The notes beneath the pieces were generated by a model. It was not told where the DNA came from and searched no databases. It saw only the letters and a program-made list of their open reading frames with translations. This document shows, one piece after another, positions 32,647-41,753 of a DNA stretch of 61,937 bases. The translations under genes and the position numbers were made by a program. The stretch comes from Micromonospora endophytica. GTDB taxonomy: Bacteria > Actinomycetota > Actinomycetes > Mycobacteriales > Micromonosporaceae. The number at the start of each line of letters is the position of its first letter. The stretch's first letter is position 1. The stretch is from assembly GCF_003236305.1 (NCBI RefSeq), contig NZ_POTX01000006.1:1-61937 (forward strand), given 5' to 3'.

Positions 32647-33210
32647 TCAGGTGCAGGCGCGGATGCTGGAGTAGGGAACCCAGTTCCAGTTGCCTTCGGA
32701 CGAGAGGGCTGGCCGGGTGAGCACGGAGCCGCCCGCCACGTAGTAGAGCCTTGCCTGGGTGCCCTTCGTCTGGTTGTTGACCCACGAGCCGCCGGTGCTG
32801 AAGTACGACGGCAGGTTGTAGATCCGGTTGCAGAAGTAGAGGGCGAGCATGTCACCCGTCTGCCCCGGGTTGGTGTAGGCGCAGAAGTAGTAGAGGTTGC
32901 AGTAGTAGAGCGGTAGTTGCGCGGTGCCCGAGCGGCTGAGGTTGCGGACGTGCTTCTCGCCGGGTACCACAAGCGTGAGCGTGGCGCCCTTCAGGTCGAT
33001 CTTGTTCGCGGCGATCTGGGTGCCGCCGGTCTCGGCCAGAGCTTTGTCGACGCGCTTCTGGAGTGCCTTGGCGTCGGTGGTGCTCAGGCCCGCAGCCTTT
33101 GCCTGGGCGGCGAAGTCCGATGCGGGGGCGGCTTGGACGCCGGCCGCTGCGGTCAACAGGACGAGAGATGAAAAGCCCAGTACGAGGGCTATTCTACGGA
33201 AGATCCTCAC
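32647..33210 (-). CDS. Secreted aromatic-rich protein of unknown function
   Basis: A 187-residue exported protein with a signal peptide (VRIFRRIALVLGFSSLVLLTAAAGVQA). The mature N-terminal part is a charged helix (about 50 residues). The C-terminal part is rich in Tyr, Asn, Trp and Cys: LPLYYCNLYYFCAYTN, then GDMLALYFCNRIYNLPSYF. This pattern recalls the beta/gamma-crystallin-like peptidase inhibitor family I36, which also combines Leu/Tyr/Phe with paired Cys. Start GTG 33210 follows AGGAGG by six bases. Function is not assigned. Confidence 0.72.
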   Translation of the reverse strand: MRIFRRIALVLGFSSLVLLTAAAGVQAAPASDFAAQAKAAGLSTTDAKALQKRVDKALAETGGTQIAANKIDLKGATLTLVVPGEKHVRNLSRSGTAQLPLYYCNLYYFCAYTNPGQTGDMLALYFCNRIYNLPSYFSTGGSWVNNQTKGTQARLYYVAGGSVLTRPALSSEGNWNWVPYSSIRACT

Positions 33211-33533
33211 GCTGTCCTCCTAACAGGTCGGTGAGGTGGAGGGCGGCGGCTGGACAGAGCTGCCGCCCTCGCTAGCTGTGGAAGTCGACGTTGTCGCAGG
33301 TCAACAGTTGGTGCGGCAACGTTTCTTCCATCAGCCACGCTAAATCAAATCCGACCTGTCAGGAACCTTGAGCGGCTTTCACCATTTTCACCTTTTGTGC
33401 GGTCGGCCGCCACGCCCCCCGTTCCGCGTGCCGGCCGACCGCGACGATCCCACCACGCCTGCGGTCGCGGGCGGCGAACTCCAAACGAATCCGAATGGCG
33501 GCATTGGTATCGTTGCGCCCCGGGGAGGCTGCC
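33211..33533. other. Intergenic stretch with a hairpin
   Basis: About 320 bases between divergent genes. At 33239-33270 there is a 13-bp hairpin (GAGGGCGGC...GCCGCCCTC, with an inner GGCT/AGCT extension and loop GGACAG), about 30 bases upstream of the secreted protein's GTG and so probably in its 5' leader. I see no gene or RNA family in the remainder, which must hold the promoter of the STAND regulator. Confidence 0.55.
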
Positions 33534-35927
33534 ATGGATCCAGCGAGGCCCGCCGGAGCGCCCGAAGGGCCGCCCGACCCGGGGACAGCCCACAGTCTCC
33601 CCGAACTGATCGGGTGTCTGCGCGCGCTCAAGATCTGGGCCGGTGATCCGTCGTACGACACGATCACCCGACGGGTCAACGCGCGCTGGCGGGCCGCCGG
33701 CCGCCCCGACCACGAGTTGGCCCGCCGGGGCACAGTCGTCGACTGCTTCAAGGGCAACCGGCGTCGGATCAACACCGACCTCGTGCTCGCGGTGGTGGAA
33801 GCGCTGCACGACGAGACCGGATACCTCGCGCACTGGCGGCAGGCACTGCGGGTCAGCCTCGCCGAGACGACGGCGGCGGCCCAGGTGCGGGTGCTGGACC
33901 ACCTGCCGGACGACGTGGCCGCCTTCACCGGCCGGCAGGCCGAGCTGGCGCAGCTCCGGCGGCTGGCCACGGTGCCGGTCGACACGGCGGCCGGATCCGG
34001 GCGGGGGCCCGTCGTGTGTGTGCTCGCCGGCATGGCGGGCATCGGCAAGACCCAGCTCGCGGTGCACCTCGGCCACCTGCTGGTCGCCGAGGGCGGTATC
34101 GACACGACGTTCTTCGTCGACCTGCGTGGCTTCCACGCCGACCCGGGGCAACCCCCGGCCGAACCGGCCGCGGTGCTGGACGGCTTCCTGCGCCTGCTGG
34201 GCGTCTCCGGTCACGAGATCCCACGCGGGCTCGCCGCGCGTACGGAGCTGTTCCGGGCCCACCTCGCGGATCGCCGCGCGTTGGTCGTGCTCGACAACGC
34301 GGCAAGCGCCGACCAGGTACGGCCGCTGCTGCCGGCGGGCACCGGAACCCTGACCCTGATCACCTCCCGACGCCGGATCGCCGACCTGGAGCCCGAGGCG
34401 CACCTGGAGCCCGACGCGCACCTGGACCTCGGGCTGTTCACCGCGGCCGAGGCCGAACAACTGCTGGTCCGGTCGGTGCCCGGGATCTCGGTCGGCGCGG
34501 ACCCGTCGGCGCGCCAACGGGTCGCCCAGCGCTGCGGTCACCTGCCGCTGGCGCTGAGCGTGGTCGCCGGTCAGATGGCGGCCCGGCCCGGCTGGACGGT
34601 CACCGACCACGCCGACCGCCTGGACGAACGCCACAGGCACCGGCGGCTCGACACCGGTGTGGAGATCGCGCTACATCTGTCGTACCAGAATCTCTCCGAG
34701 CCGCGGCAGGCGCTGCTCCGGCGGATGGCCGGCCATCCCGGGCCCGACCTGGACGTGCACGCCTGCGCCGCGCTGCTCGACGCCGACCCGCAGAGCACCG
34801 CCGGCCATCTGCGTCAGCTCGGCGCCGAGTACCTCGTCCAACAGCCCGCCGCCGGCCGGTACGTGCTGCACGACCTGGTCCGGGCGTACGCGGGGGACCG
34901 GGCCCGGGAAGAGGACCGGCCGGCGGACCGCCGCGCCGCCCTGACCCGGCTGTTCGATCACTACCTGTACAGCGCGGCGGCGGCCATGGACGCGCTCTAT
35001 CCGGCCGAGCGGCACCGCCGGCCCACGCTGCCGCCCCGGCCCCCCGGCGACCCGCGGCTGGACGACCCGAAAACCGCGCTGCTCTGGTTGGACGCGCAAC
35101 GCGCCACGCTTGTCGCGGTCTGCCAGTACACGGCCCGCAACGGCTGGCCGGAACACGCGGTGTGGCTGGCCGGCCTGTTGTACTCCTACCTCGACAACGG
35201 CGGATATCCGGCCGACGGGCTGACCGTGCACGCCGAGGCCCGGGAGGCCGCCCGGCTGCTCGGTGACGGCGCGGCCGAGGCCACCGCGCTCACCAACCTG
35301 GCGGTGGGCCACTGGCAGCAGGGGCGCTTCGCCGACGCCATCGAACAGCTCGAACGTGCCCTGCCGTTGTTCCGCCGGGCGGAGGACATCCGTGGCGAGG
35401 CCCGGGTGCTGGGCAACCTGGGCGTGGTGCACAGCACCAGCCGGCAGTACGAGATGTCGGCCACCTACCATCGCCAGGCGCTCGAGCGTTTCGTGCAGAT
35501 CGAGGACCGGGTGGGTGAGGCGAACACCCTGACCAACCTCAGCGAGGTGAGTCTGCGGCTGGACCGCCCCGAGGCGGCGATCGCGCAGCTCCAACGGGCG
35601 CTTACGGTCTTTCGGGAGCTGGGACACGGCGGCGGCGAGGCGACCGCGTTGAACAACCTGGGTGACGCGTACGTCCTGTTGGGTCGGTACGCGGACGCCG
35701 TCGGGCACTACGACCAGGCTCTCACGCTCTTCCGCGAGGTGGGTGAACGCTACGGCGAGACCTGTGTGCTGAACGGGCTGGGCGAGGCCCTCAGCGGACT
35801 GGGCCACCGGGACGCCGCGATCGCCCGGCACACCGAGGCCCTCGCCCTGGCCACCGCGATCGGTCGGCTCGAACAGCAGGCCCGGGCCCGCACCGGCCTG
35901 GACCGCCTGACCGAGCCGCCGCAATAG
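33534..35927 (+). CDS. STAND-type NTPase regulator with TPR repeats
   Basis: A 797-residue protein. The first 120 residues resemble the helix-turn-helix-like effector head of such regulators. An NB-ARC/STAND ATPase follows: Walker A GMAGIGKT near residue 166, Walker B RRALVVLDNA near 247, RCGHLPLAL and a winged-helix segment near 430. Tetratricopeptide repeats run from about residue 580 to the end (e.g. ALTNLAVGHWQQGRFADAIEQLERAL). In the SARP/AfsR-like group these proteins act as ligand-sensing switches, often for secondary metabolism. GGGGAGG before ATG 33534 sets the start. There is no SARP DNA-binding domain, so its output is unclear. Confidence 0.85.
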   Translation: MDPARPAGAPEGPPDPGTAHSLPELIGCLRALKIWAGDPSYDTITRRVNARWRAAGRPDHELARRGTVVDCFKGNRRRINTDLVLAVVEALHDETGYLAHWRQALRVSLAETTAAAQVRVLDHLPDDVAAFTGRQAELAQLRRLATVPVDTAAGSGRGPVVCVLAGMAGIGKTQLAVHLGHLLVAEGGIDTTFFVDLRGFHADPGQPPAEPAAVLDGFLRLLGVSGHEIPRGLAARTELFRAHLADRRALVVLDNAASADQVRPLLPAGTGTLTLITSRRRIADLEPEAHLEPDAHLDLGLFTAAEAEQLLVRSVPGISVGADPSARQRVAQRCGHLPLALSVVAGQMAARPGWTVTDHADRLDERHRHRRLDTGVEIALHLSYQNLSEPRQALLRRMAGHPGPDLDVHACAALLDADPQSTAGHLRQLGAEYLVQQPAAGRYVLHDLVRAYAGDRAREEDRPADRRAALTRLFDHYLYSAAAAMDALYPAERHRRPTLPPRPPGDPRLDDPKTALLWLDAQRATLVAVCQYTARNGWPEHAVWLAGLLYSYLDNGGYPADGLTVHAEAREAARLLGDGAAEATALTNLAVGHWQQGRFADAIEQLERALPLFRRAEDIRGEARVLGNLGVVHSTSRQYEMSATYHRQALERFVQIEDRVGEANTLTNLSEVSLRLDRPEAAIAQLQRALTVFRELGHGGGEATALNNLGDAYVLLGRYADAVGHYDQALTLFREVGERYGETCVLNGLGEALSGLGHRDAAIARHTEALALATAIGRLEQQARARTGLDRLTEPPQ

Positions 35928-35929
35928 CA

Positions 35930-35961
35930 GTGGCTCCCGGGGGCACGCCCCCGGGAGCCAC
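35930..35961. terminator. Bidirectional stem-loop terminator
   Basis: GTGGCTCCCGGGGG (35930-35943) pairs over 14 bp with 35948-35961 around loop CACG, three bases after the STAND gene stop and 12 bases before the end of the convergent protease gene. Confidence 0.85.
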
Positions 35962-35972
35962 GGTGGTCACGG

Positions 35973-38801
35973 TCAGTCGGTGAACTTGAAGTAGGCCCGG
36001 TGCTGGACTCCGTTGTCGAGGGTCAGCACGAACTCCCGGCAGGTGCCGGCCCAGTCCCGCTCGGTCTTCCACGGGAAGATGTACGTGCCGTTCCGGTTGC
36101 CCGACAGCTTTGACTTGCCGGGGCTGTTCGCCGCCACCGGGGTCGGTCGCGGCGTGATCGAGCCGTCCGGGTTGACGGTGCGCAGCGTCTCGCAGTCCAC
36201 CAGCCGGGAGTAGGGCGCGCCGCTGGCCAGGATGTCCAGCCCGCGGTACTTCGGCAGGTCGAACTTCATCGGAACGGCGCTACCCGCCGTCGCGGTGTTC
36301 AGGCCCGGCTGCGCGGTGCGGCCGACGAAGTCGCCACGGCAGGACGGGTGCGTGTCGTACGCCTCGGTGTTGTCGTCGCGGTTGGTGGTGCCCTGCACGG
36401 CGCTGTAGCCGAGCCCGCGGCGGGCGAACGAGGCCCACAGCGTGCAGGAGTTCTGCCCACCGGTGAGGGCCGCGTCAGCGGCGATGATGGCGTTGCGGCC
36501 GACGACGAAGCCCGGCCCGCAACCCTGCAACTTCAACCCGTCCATCACCAACTGCATGGCCAGGTTGTTGCCGCCGCTGTTCCAGGCGCCGTACACGTTC
36601 GGGTTGAGGCCGTGCCGGTCGATGAGGTCCCAGGTCATGTCCCAGAGCACGGCGGCCCAGCCGTGACCGATGCCGTGCGGTGCGGCCAGCGAGGTGCCGT
36701 TGAGCCAGCCACCGGTCTTGATGCTGTCGTAGGTGAACGGCTGGATCTCCATGTTCCGGGAGTAGGGGCGGGGCCGCAGGCCGGCACCGCTGCGGTCGTC
36801 CTGGTAGAGGATGTACGGCACCAGGCCGCGGGCGCCCTCGGCGGTGTCCAGCTTCGGGTCGAGCAGCGTGGTGATCGCGAAGAAGTCGCTCCAGCCCTCA
36901 CCCATCTGTTCGTTGCCGGTGAGGCAGTTGATCCCCGGGCCGCCGGTGAGCCGGTTGGAGATGCCGTGACCGTATTCGTGGATGACGATCCCGGCGTCGA
37001 GGTCACCGTCGCGCATGCCCGGGTGGTCCGGGTGCTTGCGGAGGCTGCCGCTGACGGTGCCGGCCGCGATCGCGGTCTTGATCGCCTCGCCGTCGGCCTG
37101 GGTCACCGCCACCGCCGGGATGGTCACCGGTGCGGTCGTCATGGCGCCGGTCAGCACCGGCGCGGCCCCGGCGGCGTTGTGCGCCACCACCACCGCGTCG
37201 GCACCCAGCGACTCGGCGACCTGGGTCCGCAGCAGGTACGTGCAGGCCGTGGTGCCGCCGTCGACCACCGCGATCCAGCCGCCGGCCGGCAACGTGCCCG
37301 GGTAGGCGGCGGCGTTGCAGCCGGTGCCGGCGTACACGAACTGGCGTCCGGGCAGGCCCGCGTTGGTCACCGCCGGGCTGTAGCGGGCCCAGGAGGCGTC
37401 GTACGAGCCGACGCCGTCGAGCACCACCTGGTTCTGGGCGCCGAACTGGTTGCCGGGCCACAGGTACATCTGCATCCGGGGCGTGCCCACCCCGTCCACC
37501 GCAGGGGTGGAGAAGTTGGCGTTGTTGGTGCCGCCACCGTCGGCCGCCTCGGCCCGGACGTAGTCGCCGCCGACGCCGCCGCGACCGTAGTTGTTGGCCT
37601 GGAAGTTCCCCGATGCCTCGTCGAAGCCGTACCGGTAGGAGACGTCGTGGATGATGTTGTTCCAGTAGAACAGGTTCGCGGTCGCCGCGTCCCGGTAGCT
37701 CTGCGGGTTCTCCCGCAGGTCCAGCGGGAAGTCGAAGGTCAGCGACGGCCCGCCGTCCGGGCTGCTGCCGAAGTCCGGCGCGTTGTTGTTGTCCTGGTCC
37801 TGGTAGGCGTGCACGTTGTTGCCCTGGGTGGTGGTGAACTCGGCACCGGCCACGCCGTCGGTGTCGTGCCAGCCGTACGGTGAGGCGAGTCCGTCAGCAG
37901 GGTTGGTGACCAGGCTGCGCGGTCCGTCGTTCGGGCTCTCCGTCGGGTAGCCGTACACCCGGTAGCTCGAGCCGTCGGTGACCGGGTCGGGCGAGCCGAG
38001 CCGCTTGCCGTGGCCATGGCGGTGGGCCAGGTTCCGGCCGGAGACCTGCTCCAGCGTGGTGGACAGTTCCTCCACGCTCTCCTGGGTGGTCCAGTCGTCG
38101 GCGTCGAGCAGGTCACCGGTCTCCGCGTCCACAGTGGCGTTCCACAGGTGCACGTCGGAGGAGTCGTCGATCACCAACTGCCAGGCCAGGCGCAGGCCGT
38201 CGTCGGTCGGGTGCCAGCCCAGCCTCGCCGGGATCGGCTGGTCGGAGATGCCGCTGCCGCTGACGACAGTGGGTTGGGCGGCCCCACCGGCGCGGCTCAC
38301 CACCCGGGGGCTACGCACATCGGGCAGGTCGAGCGCGTCGGCGGCCGCCGCCACCGCCTCGACCGCGTCGAGGTCGGCGCTGCCGGAGGTGGTGCCGGTC
38401 AGGCCGGCGACGAGGGTGTCGCCGACGAAGACGACGCTGCCGTCGCGGGCGATGCTGACGGTGGCGGTGGCACCGAAGATCTCCCGTTCCTGGTGGCGTT
38501 GCACCAGGTTGACGTGGGTGACGCCGTTGTGCTGGCTGGTCTGGCGGGAGAGCACGGCCAGGTCGGCCAGGTCGGCCAGGGAGACGCCGTGGCGGTCCGG
38601 GTTGGCCCGCAGGTAGCGGGTGGCGATCTCCTCGGGGGCGCCCTCGTTCGGGCCGGTGAGGAAGATCGGGTTCGCCGGGGCGGCTTCCTCGGTGGCGGAG
38701 GCGGGCCGCGCGGTGAGCGTGGTGAGGGAGGCGACGAGGGTGGTGGAGAGCAGCACCACGGCGTGGCGGCGGAAGCGGGAACGATGGAGTTGTCGGGGCA
38801 C
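35973..38801 (-). CDS. Secreted M36 fungalysin-type metallopeptidase
   Basis: A 942-residue exported protease. A signal peptide is followed by an FTP/PepSY-like propeptide (to about residue 260), then the M36 catalytic domain. The zinc site is H608-E-Y-G-H612 with Glu635 in GEGWSDF as third ligand, both typical of fungalysins. A protease-associated (PA) domain of about 110 residues is inserted before the zinc helix (residues 470-580, with ACTYLLRTQVAESLGADAVVV). The C-terminal 120 residues contain a PxKF-type domain (VPMKFDLPKY). GTG 38801 follows GAAGGAG and starts the signal peptide. It probably digests extracellular protein. Confidence 0.88.
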   Translation of the reverse strand: MPRQLHRSRFRRHAVVLLSTTLVASLTTLTARPASATEEAAPANPIFLTGPNEGAPEEIATRYLRANPDRHGVSLADLADLAVLSRQTSQHNGVTHVNLVQRHQEREIFGATATVSIARDGSVVFVGDTLVAGLTGTTSGSADLDAVEAVAAAADALDLPDVRSPRVVSRAGGAAQPTVVSGSGISDQPIPARLGWHPTDDGLRLAWQLVIDDSSDVHLWNATVDAETGDLLDADDWTTQESVEELSTTLEQVSGRNLAHRHGHGKRLGSPDPVTDGSSYRVYGYPTESPNDGPRSLVTNPADGLASPYGWHDTDGVAGAEFTTTQGNNVHAYQDQDNNNAPDFGSSPDGGPSLTFDFPLDLRENPQSYRDAATANLFYWNNIIHDVSYRYGFDEASGNFQANNYGRGGVGGDYVRAEAADGGGTNNANFSTPAVDGVGTPRMQMYLWPGNQFGAQNQVVLDGVGSYDASWARYSPAVTNAGLPGRQFVYAGTGCNAAAYPGTLPAGGWIAVVDGGTTACTYLLRTQVAESLGADAVVVAHNAAGAAPVLTGAMTTAPVTIPAVAVTQADGEAIKTAIAAGTVSGSLRKHPDHPGMRDGDLDAGIVIHEYGHGISNRLTGGPGINCLTGNEQMGEGWSDFFAITTLLDPKLDTAEGARGLVPYILYQDDRSGAGLRPRPYSRNMEIQPFTYDSIKTGGWLNGTSLAAPHGIGHGWAAVLWDMTWDLIDRHGLNPNVYGAWNSGGNNLAMQLVMDGLKLQGCGPGFVVGRNAIIAADAALTGGQNSCTLWASFARRGLGYSAVQGTTNRDDNTEAYDTHPSCRGDFVGRTAQPGLNTATAGSAVPMKFDLPKYRGLDILASGAPYSRLVDCETLRTVNPDGSITPRPTPVAANSPGKSKLSGNRNGTYIFPWKTERDWAGTCREFVLTLDNGVQHRAYFKFTD

Positions 38802-38991
38802 TTCTGCTCCTTCGGGGGTGGAAAGGACAGCATGGAGCGCCGATCCACGACGCGGACGATCCGCCGCGATGTGGATCACGTAGAAGCTACGGCGTGCCTG
38901 ACTGCATGGTCAATGATCTGCATGTTTCGTTGCCCCGGCCGACAGTTGTCCTGCTCGCCCGGTGTGCTCTTCGGGCGTGACACCATGGGGC

Positions 38992-39465
38992 GTGCCCGAG
39001 GATCGAACGCCGCCCATCGCCTTCGAGACCACCGCTGTCGTCGCGGCTCCGCCGGACGTGGTGTACCGCCACCTGAGCGATCCGCACAGCTACATCGGAC
39101 TGTCCCCGCTGATCGTCGCGGTGCGGGACGTACGGCCCGGTCATGACACGCAGGGCCGCGAGAGCGTCGACTACCTCGCCGTGGAGCGGTTCCGGCTGGT
39201 CGGGCCGCTGCGGTGGGACAACCGGATCCGGGTCCGGATGGTGGCGACGCGCCCCGGCGAACAACTGGTGAGCGACGTACGCAGCCCGGGGTGGGTCCGG
39301 CTGCGGGCGGTGGTGGACCTGACCGCCGTGCCGGACGGCACCCGGGTACGCGAGCAGATCAGCGCCTTCGCGCCCGCGCCGCTGCGGCGGTTCGTGGCGT
39401 CGCAGGCACGTCAGGTCGCGGCGTACCGGGCGACCGAACTGACCCGCCGGATGGCCGCCCGGTAG
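38992..39465 (+). CDS. SRPBCC (polyketide cyclase-like) family protein
   Basis: A 157-residue START-like protein: FETTAVVAAPPDVVYRHLSDPHSYIGLSPLI at the start and the closing helix LRRFVASQARQVAAYRATELTRRM. It would bind a hydrophobic ligand; no reaction can be named. Start GTG 38992 is the first codon that keeps the fold complete, and no strong ribosome binding site is seen. It converges on the DinB gene with seven bases between stops. Confidence 0.78.
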   Translation: MPEDRTPPIAFETTAVVAAPPDVVYRHLSDPHSYIGLSPLIVAVRDVRPGHDTQGRESVDYLAVERFRLVGPLRWDNRIRVRMVATRPGEQLVSDVRSPGWVRLRAVVDLTAVPDGTRVREQISAFAPAPLRRFVASQARQVAAYRATELTRRMAAR

Positions 39466-39472
39466 GCGGTGG

Positions 39473-40000
39473 TCAGGGCGTCTGCGCCTCGTGCAGCAGG
39501 CGGAGCTGGCCGATCTCGGCGGCGTTCTTCATCAGCTCGGCGTTGACCCACCCGAGCATGTGCCCGATCGTGTGCTGCGGGTCGTGCGGCCAGGGGAACG
39601 GCGCGACCGCGTCGAGGTCGGCGTCGCTGAGCCGGTCCAGCACGGTCAGCCACTCGGCGCGCAGTTCGCGCAGCCAGGCGATGGCAGCGGGGCCGTCGCC
39701 GGGCCAATGGATCTCGGTGCGTTCCCGGGGTGGCCGTCCCTGAAGGTGGTCGGTGGCGACACTCCACCACCAGCCGATGTGCCAGGTCAGCCAGGCGACC
39801 GTGGGGACCGGGATCGGATCGGGTTCGGTCTCGGCCCAGTCCGGTGTCCACCTGCCGTCCGCGTCCCGGCGGACCGCCCAGGAGTGCCCGGCGGCCTCCC
39901 AGTGCAGGTGCGCCGGCTCCAGCCGGTCGAGGTGGTACTCGAACAGCGACCAGGTCAGCTCGAACTGCCAGCGCAGCAGATCGCGTCGGGGGGCGGGCAT
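39473..40000 (-). CDS. DinB-family protein
   Basis: A 175-residue four-helix-bundle protein of the DinB/YfiT type. Metal-ligand His candidates are in LTWHIGWWW and HTIGHMLGWVNAEL. Relatives include bacillithiol/mycothiol-dependent transferases and proteins of unknown function. ATG 40000 begins MPAPRRDLLRW. It stands alone. Confidence 0.82.
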   Translation of the reverse strand: MPAPRRDLLRWQFELTWSLFEYHLDRLEPAHLHWEAAGHSWAVRRDADGRWTPDWAETEPDPIPVPTVAWLTWHIGWWWSVATDHLQGRPPRERTEIHWPGDGPAAIAWLRELRAEWLTVLDRLSDADLDAVAPFPWPHDPQHTIGHMLGWVNAELMKNAAEIGQLRLLHEAQTP

Positions 40001-40057
40001 CGGATGATCGTCACATCCGACGGCGGAATGGTCGAACGGTTTACCGGACCGCGCGGC

Positions 40058-40999
40058 TCAGGTGGTGACCACGAGTTTGCCGAAGGTGTGCCGGCGGGCG
40101 AAGTCGGTGAGTGCCCGCACCCCGTCGTCGAGCGGGTAGCGGCGACCGATCGTCGGGGTCAGCTCGGCGACCTCGCGCATCCCGCCGAACCGTCCCTCCA
40201 CATCGAGCACCAGCTCGACGTGCACATCGTCGCGGTCGAGATGGTCCGGCTCCGGCGGCGGCACGGTGATCGTGTAGAGCCGCCCGCCGGGCCGCAGGGC
40301 CCGCCCGACCGGTGCCACCCGGTCGTTCGGCAGCACCAGGTTGAAGGCCAGGTCGACCGCGCTCGGGTAGTCGTCGTCGTAACCGATCACCTCGGTGGCG
40401 CCGGCGGCTCGCAGCGGTGCCGCGTCCTCCGGGCGCCCGGTGGCGATCACCCGCGCGCCGCGCAGCAGCGGCAACAGGGTGGTGCCGACACCACCGCTGG
40501 CCCCCACGACCAGGATGGTGTCGTCCGGTTTCGGGGCGGCGGTGGCGATCAGGGCGCGGGCGGTGAGCCCGACTGTCGGCAACGCGGCCGCGTCGGCGAC
40601 GTCGAGGCCCGCCGGGCGGTGCGTGATGAACGGGGTGTCCGCCTCGACGACGGCGTACTCGGCGAGAGTGCCGGTGGTCAGGCTCGGCCGGCGGATGCCG
40701 AGCATCGCCCGCAACGCGCGCGGCACGCCGTGCCCGAACACCTCGTCGCCCACCTGGTACCCGGTGACGCCCGCGCCGACCTCGCTGACCGTGCCGGCGA
40801 AGTCGTTGCCGGGCACGTGCGGGAAGGCGAGGTCGACGGCGCCTCGGAGCTGTCCACCCGGCAGGCGTACGTCGAGCGGGTTGATCGACGCGGCGGCGAT
40901 GCGCACCTGGAGCTGCCCGGGACCGGGTCGGGGGACCGGCACATCGGCGAGGGTGAACTCCTCGGGTGGCCCGTAGCCGGTGGCGACAATCGCCTTCAT
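40058..40999 (-). CDS. Quinone oxidoreductase-like MDR-family dehydrogenase
   Basis: A 313-residue zinc-free medium-chain dehydrogenase/reductase. GroES-like domain: INPLDVRLPGG, HVPGNDFAGTVSEVG and GYQVGDEVFG. Rossmann domain: VVGASGGVGTTLL. No structural or catalytic zinc Cys cluster is present, as in quinone reductases. It reduces quinones or enones with NADPH. It is divergent from a TetR gene, and two TetR-type operators separate them, so it is likely induced by a reactive carbonyl or quinone. Confidence 0.87.
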   Translation of the reverse strand: MKAIVATGYGPPEEFTLADVPVPRPGPGQLQVRIAAASINPLDVRLPGGQLRGAVDLAFPHVPGNDFAGTVSEVGAGVTGYQVGDEVFGHGVPRALRAMLGIRRPSLTTGTLAEYAVVEADTPFITHRPAGLDVADAAALPTVGLTARALIATAAPKPDDTILVVGASGGVGTTLLPLLRGARVIATGRPEDAAPLRAAGATEVIGYDDDYPSAVDLAFNLVLPNDRVAPVGRALRPGGRLYTITVPPPEPDHLDRDDVHVELVLDVEGRFGGMREVAELTPTIGRRYPLDDGVRALTDFARRHTFGKLVVTT

Positions 41000-41019
41000 C
41001 GCTGTCCTTCCGATAAGCG

Positions 41020-41059
41020 GACCGTGCGGTCACGTTAGCCTTAACCGGACCGCCCGGTC
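41020..41059. promoter_or_regulatory. Two GACCG-N2-CGGTC operators
   Basis: GACCGTGCGGTC (41020-41031) and GACCGCCCGGTC (41048-41059) are two near-identical palindromes with 28 bases between their starts, in the space between the divergent oxidoreductase and TetR genes. The pattern and double copy are typical TetR operators, which can serve both promoters. Confidence 0.75.
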
Positions 41060-41078
41060 AACTTGTTAGGGTGGGCCG

Positions 41079-41690
41079 GTGACCAGCACCGACCGCCACC
41101 TGCGGGCCGACGCCGCCCGCAACCGCGCGGCGTTGCTGGCCGCGGCGGAGGCGGAGTTCGCCGATCGGGGCCTGGAGGCGTCGGTCGCCGACATCGCCCG
41201 ACGCGCGGGCATCGGCAAGGGCACCGTGTTCCGCCACTTCCCGACCAAGGAGGACCTGCTGGCGGCAGTCGTCCTCGACCGGGTCGACGACCTCGCCGCC
41301 CTGGCTCGCCGGCTGACCGCCGCCGCCGACCCGGGTGCCGCCCTGCTGGAGTTCCTCGACGCCGCCGCCGATCGGCAGCAGCAGTTGGACCTGTCGTTCC
41401 TGCGGGAGTCAGGCGAGGTCAACGCCCGGCTCAGCGAGTCCCGGGCGCGGCTGTTCGCCCAGATCACCGTGTTGGTCGAGCGGGCGCAGGCGGCGGGCGC
41501 GATCCGCACCGACATCACCGCCACCGACGTGATCCTGCTGATGTGCGCGCCGAACCACGTGGCAAGTTTCGTGCCGGCCGCCCCGGCCGGGCTCTGGCGG
41601 CGCTATCTGGCGATCATCTTCGACGGCCTACGCCCACACGGCGTACGTCCCCTGCCAACGCCCCCGCCGGAGCCGGGGCAGGTCGGCTGA
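41079..41690 (+). CDS. TetR-family transcriptional regulator
   Basis: A 203-residue regulator. The helix-turn-helix is clear: RAALLAAAEAEFADRGLEASVADIARRAGIGKGTVFRHFPTKEDLLAAV. The ligand-binding part is TetR_C-like with a closing LWRRYLAIIFDGLRP. Start GTG 41079. It is divergent from the oxidoreductase gene with two operators between them. Its stop codon marks the beginning of the two-hairpin repeat copy A. Confidence 0.88.
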   Translation: MTSTDRHLRADAARNRAALLAAAEAEFADRGLEASVADIARRAGIGKGTVFRHFPTKEDLLAAVVLDRVDDLAALARRLTAAADPGAALLEFLDAAADRQQQLDLSFLRESGEVNARLSESRARLFAQITVLVERAQAAGAIRTDITATDVILLMCAPNHVASFVPAAPAGLWRRYLAIIFDGLRPHGVRPLPTPPPEPGQVG

Positions 41691-41753
41691 GGCGGGGTGC
41701 GGCAGGCCCCAAGCAGCGACCTGCCGCCGCCGGAAGGATCAGGCTCATGATCC
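41685..41753. repeat. Two-hairpin repeat element, copy A
   Basis: About 69 bases beginning GGCTGAGGCGGGGTGCGGCA at the TetR stop codon. It holds two stem-loops: GCGGCAGG with CCTGCCGC, then GGATCA with TGATCC. About 85% of it is repeated in direct orientation at 55164-55231. It spans from the TetR stop to beyond the stop of the convergent double-condensation gene, so it probably ends both transcripts. Confidence 0.8.
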
